From: Victivallales bacterium
GTDB taxonomy: Bacteria; Verrucomicrobiota; Lentisphaeria; Victivallales; Victivallaceae
Direction of reading: 5' to 3'
Assembly (NCBI GenBank): GCA_019038735.1
Contig: JAHOYW010000208.1
Location: 1 to 5,463, forward strand
DNA: 5,463 nt
The notes under the pieces are model-generated. The model saw only the letters and a program-made list of their open reading frames with translations. It did no database searches and was not told the origin of the DNA. Every line of letters begins with the position of its first letter. The first letter of the stretch is position 1. The position numbers and the translations under genes were made by a program. Positions 1-5,161 of this stretch are shown in pieces.

Positions 1-106
1 ATACCGACACGGGGCTATCCATATCCATAAGGTATTCCTTATAGACCGGCACTAAATATCCTTCCTGAGTTAATTTTTCAAACTCTTTAAAATCTGGTTT
101 TTGCAT
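1..106 (-). CDS. trpE: Anthranilate synthase component I, N-terminal 35 codons (partial, runs off left edge)
   Basis: Reading the minus strand from the ATG at 106-104 gives a protein that begins MQKPDFKEFEKL and continues through GYLVPVYKEYL to DSPVSV at the window edge. Family knowledge: TrpE proteins start with a pattern like 'P-x-F-x-E-F-x-x-L-x-x-x-G-N-L-V-P-V-Y-R-E ... D-x-x-T-P-V-S-x-F', and this matches closely. TrpE makes anthranilate from chorismate and glutamine-derived ammonia, the first committed step of tryptophan synthesis, and works in the cytoplasm with TrpG. The catalytic chorismate-binding domain and the tryptophan-feedback motif lie outside the window, so completeness cannot be judged. 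A purine-rich GAGAG stretch just upstream (about 113-117) is a possible ribosome binding site. The leader peptide and terminator 45 nt or more upstream fit a trp operon and support the call. PabB or another chorismate-utilising paralogue is the main alternative, but the Trp-rich leader argues for TrpE. Confidence 0.85.
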   Translation of the reverse strand, partial: MQKPDFKEFEKLTQEGYLVPVYKEYLMDMDSPVSV

Positions 107-150
107 TTTATTCTCTCTTTATTCACATATATTATTGTATATTTTGTATC

Positions 151-188
151 AAAAAAAAAGCGAACCGAACTTTTCAGGTTCGATCCGC
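151..188 (-). terminator. Intrinsic terminator of the trp attenuator
   Basis: Read on the minus strand, GCGGATCGAAC (188-178) can pair with GTTCGGTTCGC (170-160) as an 11-bp stem with two G-U pairs. The loop is 7 nt (177-171), and nine consecutive T residues (159-151) follow directly. This is a textbook rho-independent terminator. It ends 44 nt before the trpE start and lies downstream of a short Trp-rich ORF, so its natural role is to stop transcription before trpE when tryptophan is plentiful. An alternative 6-bp register (182-177 with 166-161) exists but is weaker. Confidence 0.9.
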
Positions 189-234
189 GATAATAAAACT
201 TATCTAAACAGCACAAGCTGTACTACGGACGAAC
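178..234 (-). promoter_or_regulatory. Predicted antiterminator hairpin of the trp attenuator
   Basis: On the minus strand GTTCGTCCG (234-226), inside the last codons of the leader ORF, is complementary to CGGATCGAAC (187-178) with one bulged U (183). That gives 9 base pairs. The downstream strand is the 5' half of the terminator stem, so the two structures exclude each other. A small hairpin, ACAGC (221-217) with GCTGT (212-208), sits in the intervening loop and would bring the two arms closer. A ribosome at the leader stop codon (225-223) would cover 234-226 and favour the terminator. A ribosome stalled at the first two Trp codons would leave it free. The pairing is seen in the sequence; the switch itself is inferred. 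Confidence 0.75.
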
Positions 235-294
235 TCGCCAGCAGCACCAAAGCCAAAGTTTACTGTTCATATCTAATGTCATTTCTAAATCCAT
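223..294 (-). CDS. trpL: trp operon leader peptide (attenuator ORF, 23 aa)
   Basis: This short ORF runs from ATG at 294-292 to TAG at 225-223. Its C-terminal part reads KLWLWCCWRVRP, with Trp at residues 14, 16 and 19. Three UGG codons within six residues is far above chance. The ORF ends just before a terminator that precedes trpE. Known Trp leader peptides likewise carry clustered Trp codons followed by Arg, so the role is a sensor of charged tRNA-Trp: its translation, not the peptide, sets whether trpE is transcribed. An AGAAG sequence (about 308-304) lies 8-9 nt before the first ATG and is a weak ribosome binding site. ATG codons at residues 5 (282-280) and 9 (270-268) are other possible starts, with a GGA (292-290) upstream of the first of these. 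The tandem Cys codons between Trp 16 and Trp 19 are unexplained. The name is given by role and position, as leader peptides have little sequence conservation. Confidence 0.83.
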   Translation of the reverse strand: MDLEMTLDMNSKLWLWCCWRVRP

Positions 295-304
295 TTTGTT
301 AACT

Positions 305-339
305 TCTATAAAAAGAACGCCAAAAACCTAATTTGTCAA
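305..339 (-). promoter_or_regulatory. Possible promoter of the trp leader
   Basis: A perfect TTGACA hexamer lies on the minus strand at 339-334, about 40 nt upstream of the leader peptide start. The matching -10 box is unclear. At 17-bp spacing the sequence is TCTTTT (316-311), which is poor. A better TATAGA (310-305) sits 23 nt away, too far for a normal sigma-70 promoter. A promoter must lie in this AT-rich stretch if the leader model is right, but its exact elements are uncertain. Confidence 0.4.
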
Positions 340-377
340 GCACAAAAAGAATTTTTATTACTTTTTTGTTATTACTC

Positions 378-406
378 TTGACAAAATCATAAGTGTATGG
401 TATTAT
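378..406 (+). promoter_or_regulatory. Sigma-70-type promoter for the xylose regulator (and possibly xylAB)
   Basis: TTGACA (378-383) and TATTAT (401-406) are separated by exactly 17 bp, a near-consensus vegetative promoter. Transcription would start near 413, giving a leader of about 30 nt before the ATG at 444. This rules out the earlier in-frame ATG at 393, which lies upstream of the predicted start point. The promoter diverges from the trp leader transcription unit. Confidence 0.8.
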
Positions 407-430
407 CATAAATAATCATAACGTTATGAT
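405..430 (+). promoter_or_regulatory. LacI-family operator, perfect 16-bp palindrome plus an extra half-site
   Basis: ATCATAACGTTATGAT (415-430) is a perfect palindrome with a central CG, the hallmark of LacI/PurR-family operators, where the hinge helices open the central CpG step. A further ATCATAA half-site (405-411) lies 10 bp upstream of the left half (415-421) in direct orientation and overlaps the -10 box. The position over the -10 box and predicted start point (about 413) fits repression by blocking RNA polymerase. The adjacent gene encodes a LacI-type regulator, so autoregulation is the simplest reading. No second copy is visible before xylA. Confidence 0.8.
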
Positions 431-435
431 AAGGA
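431..435 (+). promoter_or_regulatory. Ribosome binding site that fixes the regulator start
   Basis: AAGGA ends 8 nt before the ATG at 444, a good Shine-Dalgarno match and spacing. It selects 444 over the longer in-frame start at 393, whose extra 17 residues would be read through the operator. Confidence 0.7.
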
Positions 436-443
436 TTTTATTT

Positions 444-1484
444 ATGCGTGTTACTCTAAAAGAAATAGCTAGCGCAACCGGGATGTCTGTTCCGGCGGTT
501 AGCCATATTTTAAATCGCCGCGGGAACTATTCGCCTAAAACTTGTAAGAAAGTAATTTCAATGGCTCAACAAATGGGCTATCGTCCTAATTCCACTGCCC
601 GGGCGATGCGCAGCGGCAAAACTCAGCAAATTGGCGTAATAATACTTAATAGTGAAAGCCAAAAACATAAGTATCATTATATGGCGACTTATGAATTCAT
701 CTTGGGAATTAATGAATATCTTGCCAAAAAAAATTATATTCTATCATTGATCCACCTCAATAAAGTCGAAAAACTCGAAGAAAACTCTCGTGTATTCAGC
801 GAAAATGTTCTTGATGGAATGATAGTCATTGACTCCATTCCAAAAGATACTTGTAAAAAAATTCAAGATCAAGTAAAAAATCTTGTATGGCTGGAAACTA
901 ATGTCTGGGAAAAGCATTGCTGCATCCGCCGCGATGAATTTAAAGTCGGATACCAATCAGCCAGTCATTTAATAAATAAAGGATACCGCGAACTGCTATG
1001 GTGCGGCGGACTTGAATTGGAAAACATCGAACCGCATTTCAGTATCGAACAGCGTTACGCCGGCGTCAAACAAGCTGCACAAGAAGCAGGCATACCCTTG
1101 AAAAATTTGAGTATTAACTGGAGTCTCTGGCGGCGTGAACTCAAGAAATGGCCTGAAATTTTCGAAATGGAACTTCTCAAAATAAAACAACAACTCACAA
1201 ATGGAATTGGCTGTATCGTTTATAATGCTGATGTATTGTTCTGGCTGAAAGACGGAGCCACTCGTTTTGAACGTTATGCGGGACGTGATTTCGGAGTCAT
1301 CTGTTGTGATGAAACCGCGATGCTCCGGGAATGGTATCCCGATGCCGCCAGAATAGGCTTTGACCGCTATAAATTCGGACAGAAAGCTGCTGAAATGCTA
1401 ATACAGTCACTCGAAGATAAAACATATAAACCAGAATCTCTTCTGCTTGAACCAAGTGTTTTAGTAGAAGGAAAAACAATTTAA
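444..1484 (+). CDS. LacI-family transcriptional regulator, probable xylose-responsive repressor
   Basis: With the start at 444 the protein is 346 aa, a normal LacI-family length. Residues 3-24 (VTLKEIASATGMSVPAVSHILN) form the N-terminal helix-turn-helix. Residues 46-58 (YRPNSTARAMRSG) are the hinge helix, and the rest is a periplasmic-binding-protein-like sugar-sensing domain starting at IGVIIL. Typical late motifs are present: QRYAGVKQAAQEAG and, near the C-terminus, GFDRYKFGQKAAEML. At the hinge position normally held by a DNA-intercalating Leu (Leu56 in LacI) this protein has Met55, which is unusual but hydrophobic. The recognition residues corresponding to LacI Tyr17, Gln18 and Arg22 appear to be Val, Pro and His. 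The gene lies 96 nt upstream of xylA on the same strand, so it most likely controls xylose use with xylose or a related sugar as effector. The effector is inferred from context only. It probably binds the palindrome in its own leader. Confidence 0.85.
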   Translation: MRVTLKEIASATGMSVPAVSHILNRRGNYSPKTCKKVISMAQQMGYRPNSTARAMRSGKTQQIGVIILNSESQKHKYHYMATYEFILGINEYLAKKNYILSLIHLNKVEKLEENSRVFSENVLDGMIVIDSIPKDTCKKIQDQVKNLVWLETNVWEKHCCIRRDEFKVGYQSASHLINKGYRELLWCGGLELENIEPHFSIEQRYAGVKQAAQEAGIPLKNLSINWSLWRRELKKWPEIFEMELLKIKQQLTNGIGCIVYNADVLFWLKDGATRFERYAGRDFGVICCDETAMLREWYPDAARIGFDRYKFGQKAAEMLIQSLEDKTYKPESLLLEPSVLVEGKTI

Positions 1485-1486
1485 TA

Positions 1487-1542
1487 ATGTAGCTTAAGCG
1501 TCTCGCTTGAGTATATTCACAAGCGAGACGCTTGTGCTACAT
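1487..1542. repeat. Paired GTAG-headed palindrome (REP/BIME-like) between the regulator and xylA
   Basis: Left arm 1487-1509 and right arm 1520-1542 are inverted repeats matching at 21 of 23 positions, with a 10-nt spacer. Each arm is itself a small hairpin. AAGCG-TCT-CGCTT (1496-1508) follows a TGTAGC head on the plus strand. CACAAGCG-AGA-CGCTTGTG (1518-1536) follows the same head on the minus strand. GTAG followed by a hairpin, arranged as an inverted pair, is the architecture of REP/BIME elements. No T-run follows on the plus strand (the sequence after it is A-rich), so it is not a standard intrinsic terminator, though it could weaken read-through or affect mRNA stability between the regulator and xylA. 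Confidence 0.75.
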
Positions 1543-1580
1543 TCAAAATAAAAAAACAATTCAAAAAAAGGTAAATTATT

Positions 1581-2897
1581 ATGAGTACATTTTTCCCGGA
1601 AGTAAAAGAAGCAATCCGTTACGAAGGCGCAGACTCAAAAAATCCACTGGCTTTCAAATATTATGATGCTGACCGTATTGTCGGCGGCAAAACAATGAAA
1701 GAGCAGTTGAACTTTTCTCTCGCCTACTGGCACACGTTGAAAGGTAGCGGCGCGGATATTTTTGGAGCCGGGACTTATAAGCGCCCTTGGTTGCAAAAGA
1801 GTGACCCGCTAAAAAACGCGGAAGATACTGTCTATGCCGCATTTGAATTCCTGTCTAAAATGGGAATCCCGTATTACTGTTTTCATGACCGCGATATCGC
1901 GCCTGAAGGCGAAACTTTCGCTGAATCATGCAGAAACCTTGAACACATTGTCGCTATCGCAAAAAAATTACAAGGTGAAACCGGAAGCAAACTTTTATGG
2001 GGTACTGCTAATTTATTCAGCCATCCGCGCTACACCCACGGCGGCGGAACTAATCCGGACGCAATGACTTTTGCCTGGGCATGTGCTCAAGTTAAAAACG
2101 CAATGGACGCGACGCTTACCCTAGGTGGTGAAAACTATGTATTCTGGGGCGGACGTGAAGGATATGAAACATTATTAAATACAAATTATGTCCAAGAACA
2201 GGACCAACTGGCGCGTTTTCTGCACATGGCGGTTGACTATAAGAAAAAAATCGGTTTCAAGGGCATGTTCCTCCTCGAACCAAAGCCGCATGAACCAAGC
2301 GCGCACCAATATGATTTTGATTCGGCAACCGTCCTCGGATTCCTCAGAAAATATGATTTAATGGATTACTTCTGCCTGAACATTGAAGCTAATCACGCGA
2401 CTTTGGCGGGACATACCTTCGAACATGAACTGACCGTGGCTGCCGCGGACGGAAAACTCGGAAGCGTGGACGCCAATATCGGCAATCCGCAATTAGGCTG
2501 GGATACTGACCAGTTCCCGACCAATCTATATGATGCTATAAAAGCAATGATGGTTATTCTCAAAAACGGCGGTCTTGGCAAGGGCGGACTCAATTTTGAC
2601 GCTAAACCACGTCGCGGCTCAACTGACACTATGGATCTTTTCTATGCGCATATCGGCGCAATGGATACTTTCGCCCGTGGTCTGCTGATTGCTGACAAAA
2701 TCATCAGCGACGGCGAACTTGATACTTTCGTAAAAGAACGCTATAATAGCTTTGACAGCGGCTTTGGCGCTGATATAATGAAAGCTAAAAGTTCGTTTGA
2801 TATACTCGAAAAGATTGTTCTCGAAAATGGCGAGCCTAAAATGAAAAGCGGTCGTCAGGAAATGTTGGAAAATATTATTAATCAATATATTAAATAA
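1581..2897 (+). CDS. xylA: D-xylose isomerase, class II
   Basis: This 438-aa protein converts D-xylose to D-xylulose in the cytoplasm; family members are TIM-barrel homotetramers using two divalent metals (Mg, Mn or Co). Both family signatures are present: FHDRDIAPEG (101-110) with catalytic His102 and Asp105, and LEPKPHEP (232-239) with metal ligand Glu233 and Lys235. The remaining metal ligands fall where expected: Glu269 and His272 (NIEANHATLAGH), Asp297, Asp308 and Asp310 (WDTD), and Asp340 (NFDAK). Trp50 and Trp189 match the substrate-pocket tryptophans. Numbering is one residue ahead of E. coli XylA, and length and termini are those of class II enzymes. AAGG at 1568-1571 is 9 nt before the ATG. 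xylB begins 9 nt after the stop, so the two are surely co-transcribed. No clear promoter is visible in the 96 nt upstream, which suggests read-through from the regulator promoter. Confidence 0.97.
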   Translation: MSTFFPEVKEAIRYEGADSKNPLAFKYYDADRIVGGKTMKEQLNFSLAYWHTLKGSGADIFGAGTYKRPWLQKSDPLKNAEDTVYAAFEFLSKMGIPYYCFHDRDIAPEGETFAESCRNLEHIVAIAKKLQGETGSKLLWGTANLFSHPRYTHGGGTNPDAMTFAWACAQVKNAMDATLTLGGENYVFWGGREGYETLLNTNYVQEQDQLARFLHMAVDYKKKIGFKGMFLLEPKPHEPSAHQYDFDSATVLGFLRKYDLMDYFCLNIEANHATLAGHTFEHELTVAAADGKLGSVDANIGNPQLGWDTDQFPTNLYDAIKAMMVILKNGGLGKGGLNFDAKPRRGSTDTMDLFYAHIGAMDTFARGLLIADKIISDGELDTFVKERYNSFDSGFGADIMKAKSSFDILEKIVLENGEPKMKSGRQEMLENIINQYIK

Positions 2898-2906
2898 GGT
2901 GTATCA

Positions 2907-4439
2907 ATGAATTTATTTCTTGGTTTTGACAGCAGTACTCAGGGACTGAAAGCGGAAATAATCGACATTGACGCTGGAACTATTGTTGCCAGCGCAAATG
3001 TTAATTTCGGCAAAAATCTGCCGGAATATAATTGTCCAAACGGACATTTGAAAAATTCAAATCCTCAGATAAAACACGCCGACCCATTAATGTGGGCGGC
3101 GGCTTTAGATTTGGTGCTTAGCCGTTTGCAGAAACAAAATGCTCCGCTGGATAAAGTCGCCGGCATCAGCGGTTCAGGTCAGCAACATGGTTCGGTTTAC
3201 CTCAATAATAACTTCACTCAAATTATTGCAGAACTTAATCCTCAAGATAATTTATCGGATCAATTAGCTCTTGCTTTATCCCGCAAGACTTCTCCAATAT
3301 GGATGGACAGCGCGACTTCGGAAGAGTGTCGCGAACTACAGGAAGAGTTTGGCGAGCGACTCCAGCAGGACACCGGGTCTCCGGCGATTGAACGTTTTAC
3401 CGGACCGCAAATCCGTAAGTTTATGAAAGAGGATAATGCCGCCTATTCAAAAACTGAATATATTCATCTGGTAAGTTCTTTCATGGCATCAATTCTAAGC
3501 GGAAAAAATGCCCCGATTGATTTCGGTGATGGTGCCGGAATGAATTTACTGAACCTGAAAAGCTTGCAATGGGACGAAAAAATCACGGAATTTACAGCTC
3601 CCGGCCTACTAGATAAACTGCCACTGGTGGCAAGTTCTGATACAATCGCCGGAGAATTGAGCGGATATTACAGTAAATACGGACTCAAGACCGGCATCCC
3701 GGTAATTGTCTGGTCGGGCGATAATCCCAACAGTTTAATCGGCACAGGCGCGGCGGAACCGGGAGTAGCGGTTATTAGTTTAGGCACCAGCGACACCTTT
3801 TTCGCGGCAATGCGGGATTTCAAGACTGATCCACATGGCTATGGGCATGTTTTTGGTAACCCTGCTGGCGGATTTATGAGCTTGATATGTTTTTCCAACG
3901 GCTCACTGGCGCGTGAAGAAATAAAAAAAGATTGCGCTGTTGCATGGGAATATTTTGATTCTCTGCCTGAAAACAAAACAGTTCCCGGCAATGACGGCAA
4001 TCTAATGCTGCCCTATTTTTCCACGGAAAGCACACCAGTAGTTCTCAATCCAGAAGTGAAATATAACTTTTGTGCTGACAAAGCAGATTCTGAAACAAAA
4101 ATCCGTTGTATTCTCGAATCTCAAGCACTAAGCATGAGACTGCACTCAAGCTGGATGGGCGAAACTTTCACCCGTATCCGCATTACTGGCGGCGCATCGA
4201 ACTGCGCACCATTTTTACAGATTTTAGCAGACGTATTCCAAGCCCAAATAGAAAAAATTGCGATCACGGATTCAGCTGGTCTAGGCGCGGCTCTTCGTGT
4301 GGCGAACGCAGTCGCCAAAGTTCCGTTCCATAAATTATTTGAGCAATTCACCGCGGCTAAAGAAATAATCCTGCCGAACCCGGACAATGCAAAAATATAT
4401 AATGACGCTCTGAAAGAATACGAAAAGTTAGAAAAGTAA
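2907..4439 (+). CDS. xylB: Xylulokinase, FGGY family, human XYLB-like subtype
   Basis: This 510-aa FGGY carbohydrate kinase phosphorylates D-xylulose with ATP to D-xylulose 5-phosphate. The N-terminal phosphate-binding motif is LGFDSSTQGLK (5-15), SGSGQQHGSVY (88-98) and WMDSAT (132-137) line the sugar site, and Asp272 in WSGDNPNS (269-276) is the likely catalytic base. The second phosphate motif is SLGTSDT (291-297), and the adenosine motif is ITGGASN (426-432). Several blocks resemble animal and plant xylulokinase more than E. coli XylB: ERFTGPQI, LVSSFMAS, PIDFGDGAGMNLL and CFSNGSLAREEI, plus an insertion after residue 36 (GKNLPEYNCPNGHLK). That comparison is from memory of the families. 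AAGGTG (2896-2901) overlaps the xylA stop and is 5 nt from the ATG, so translation is probably coupled. With xylA it forms the complete intracellular xylose pathway. Confidence 0.95.
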   Translation: MNLFLGFDSSTQGLKAEIIDIDAGTIVASANVNFGKNLPEYNCPNGHLKNSNPQIKHADPLMWAAALDLVLSRLQKQNAPLDKVAGISGSGQQHGSVYLNNNFTQIIAELNPQDNLSDQLALALSRKTSPIWMDSATSEECRELQEEFGERLQQDTGSPAIERFTGPQIRKFMKEDNAAYSKTEYIHLVSSFMASILSGKNAPIDFGDGAGMNLLNLKSLQWDEKITEFTAPGLLDKLPLVASSDTIAGELSGYYSKYGLKTGIPVIVWSGDNPNSLIGTGAAEPGVAVISLGTSDTFFAAMRDFKTDPHGYGHVFGNPAGGFMSLICFSNGSLAREEIKKDCAVAWEYFDSLPENKTVPGNDGNLMLPYFSTESTPVVLNPEVKYNFCADKADSETKIRCILESQALSMRLHSSWMGETFTRIRITGGASNCAPFLQILADVFQAQIEKIAITDSAGLGAALRVANAVAKVPFHKLFEQFTAAKEIILPNPDNAKIYNDALKEYEKLEK

Positions 4440-4450
4440 TGACTTGAGTT

Positions 4451-4487
4451 TGTAGCACAAACACGGCTAGGGACAGCCGTGGCTACA
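4451..4487. repeat. GTAG-headed palindrome downstream of xylB (copy A)
   Basis: TGTAGC (4451-4456) pairs with GCTACA (4482-4487), and CACGGCT (4462-4468) pairs with AGCCGTG (4475-4481) around a 6-nt loop. The left side carries an extra ACAAA (4457-4461). On the minus strand it reads TGTAGC, a 7-bp stem, loop GTCCCT, then the closing stem, matching copy B at 4506-4531 in layout. The stem could fold at the 3' end of the xylB mRNA, but only ATTT and then A residues follow, so it is a poor intrinsic terminator. Confidence 0.7.
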
Positions 4488-4505
4488 TTTAAAAATCAAG
4501 AAAGA

Positions 4506-4531
4506 TGTAGCCGCCTCTGTCTCTAGAGGCG
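4506..4531 (+). repeat. GTAG-headed palindrome downstream of xylB (copy B)
   Basis: TGTAGC (4506-4511) is followed directly by CGCCTCT (4512-4518), loop GTCTCT (4519-4524) and AGAGGCG (4525-4531), a perfect 7-bp stem. There is no closing GCTACA. Head, stem length, loop length and loop sequence (GTCYCT) match copy A read on the opposite strand, while the stem bases differ in a compensated way. Copies A and B thus form an inverted pair in the gap between the convergent xylB and 2H-phosphoesterase genes. Confidence 0.7.
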
Positions 4532-4540
4532 CAATATGAG

Positions 4541-4570
4541 AAAGATAGACTTTTAGTAATAACTATCTTT
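4541..4570. terminator. Weak inverted repeat at the convergent gene ends
   Basis: AAAGATAG (4541-4548) and CTATCTTT (4563-4570) are perfect 8-bp inverted repeats around a 14-nt loop, the right arm overlapping the last codons and stop of the minus-strand gene. Neither side has a long T-run, so this is only a candidate terminator for minus-strand or both-strand transcription. The stem is AT-rich and weak. Confidence 0.3.
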
Positions 4571-5144
4571 TAGATTGCAAATCAGTATAAAGTAGATTAG
4601 ACCCTAAGTTGACTCTATGGAGCAGTCTTGGATTTTGTTGATTTTGACCTAAACTGTAAATTGACATCGTGTCAATGGTGAAATCCTGATTTGGCGGTTG
4701 AAGATGCTCTAATATTTGCTTTTCTGTATATTCCGTATGCTGACTGAGCTTGAGAGTACAATGCGGTTCGTATGAAAAAGTCGTGCTGTTAAACTCTATC
4801 TTTGACTCTATAATCCGTGAATGTAATTTTTCAAAAGGCTCAATATCTTGTAATGTGTAATAAAAGATTCCGGTATCGGGAAAATGTTTAACATGTCCAA
4901 ATTTTGCGCTGAAAGCTTTGACTTCAGCAGCAATAGCATCTAATTCGCTAAATACCATGTCAGGGTCTTGTTCCGGAACAATTGTTCCGCAGCCATTTGA
5001 ACCGCATAAAGATATTTCAATCGCCATATGTGCCCGAGGAGGGTCAAAGAATGCACGAATATTACGAAGTTTATCAGCAATCGGGGAGGGGATATTCAAG
5101 ACGATATAGCTGGGATCTTGAAAAATATCTGTGCTGATTGACAT
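4563..5144 (-). CDS. 2H-phosphoesterase / 2'-5' RNA ligase-like protein (LigT superfamily)
   Basis: The product is 193 aa, a usual length for LigT-like proteins. The family has two H-x-[ST]-x motifs facing each other in a bilobed fold. Here the second is clear (HCTL, residues 128-131, preceded by SYEP). The first is probably HMAI (39-42), in which the Thr/Ser is replaced by Ala. The C-terminal pattern SIYSLGQ...LLHRVNLG resembles the final strands of the family. Such enzymes act on 2'-5' or cyclic phosphodiester bonds in RNA or nucleotides, but the substrate here cannot be told. No signal peptide or membrane segment is seen, so it is probably cytoplasmic. The ATG at 5144 is preceded by GGA about 8 nt upstream, and an in-frame stop lies just above it. 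It starts 17 nt after the stop of the TPR gene, so the two are probably one transcript. The altered first motif leaves activity in doubt. Confidence 0.6.
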   Translation of the reverse strand: MSISTDIFQDPSYIVLNIPSPIADKLRNIRAFFDPPRAHMAIEISLCGSNGCGTIVPEQDPDMVFSELDAIAAEVKAFSAKFGHVKHFPDTGIFYYTLQDIEPFEKLHSRIIESKIEFNSTTFSYEPHCTLKLSQHTEYTEKQILEHLQPPNQDFTIDTMSIYSLGQNQQNPRLLHRVNLGSNLLYTDLQSKR

Positions 5145-5161
5145 AAACTCTATCCACTATG

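Noticed and set aside
175..190. A GGTTCGATCC stretch on the plus strand resembling a tRNA T-arm.
   Set aside because: The flanking bases do not form a T-stem, and no anticodon arm or acceptor stem is present. The sequence is fully explained by the minus-strand terminator stem.
223..294. The short ORF as a RiPP precursor, because of its Trp- and Cys-rich end.
   Set aside because: No maturase or transporter gene is nearby. A trpE start and a terminator lie immediately downstream, which is the classic leader-peptide context.
151..300. T-box or tmRNA-like RNA upstream of trpE.
   Set aside because: The leader is short, with no T-box consensus and no room for a specifier stem. The Trp-rich translatable ORF explains the region better.
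298..303. GTTAAC as the core of a TrpR operator.
   Set aside because: Only the 6-bp core is palindromic. The flanking CTAG-type half-sites of the known trp operator are absent.
393..443. A 17-residue N-terminal extension of the regulator, from the ATG at 393.
   Set aside because: The ATG lies inside the promoter spacer, upstream of the predicted transcription start, and the extension would be encoded by the operator. The ATG at 444 has a good ribosome binding site and the usual family N-terminus.
744..1479. Antisense ORFs within the regulator gene, and similar ones within xylA and xylB.
   Set aside because: They lie wholly opposite clearly conserved genes, show no recognisable domains, and have no supporting translation signals.
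1532..1561. A TTGTGC / ACAATT pair as a xylA promoter.
   Set aside because: The hexamers match the consensus poorly, and the first lies within the palindrome arm.
1487..4531. The three palindromes as CRISPR repeats.
   Set aside because: They are kilobases apart or inverted to each other, with differing stems and no regular spacers.
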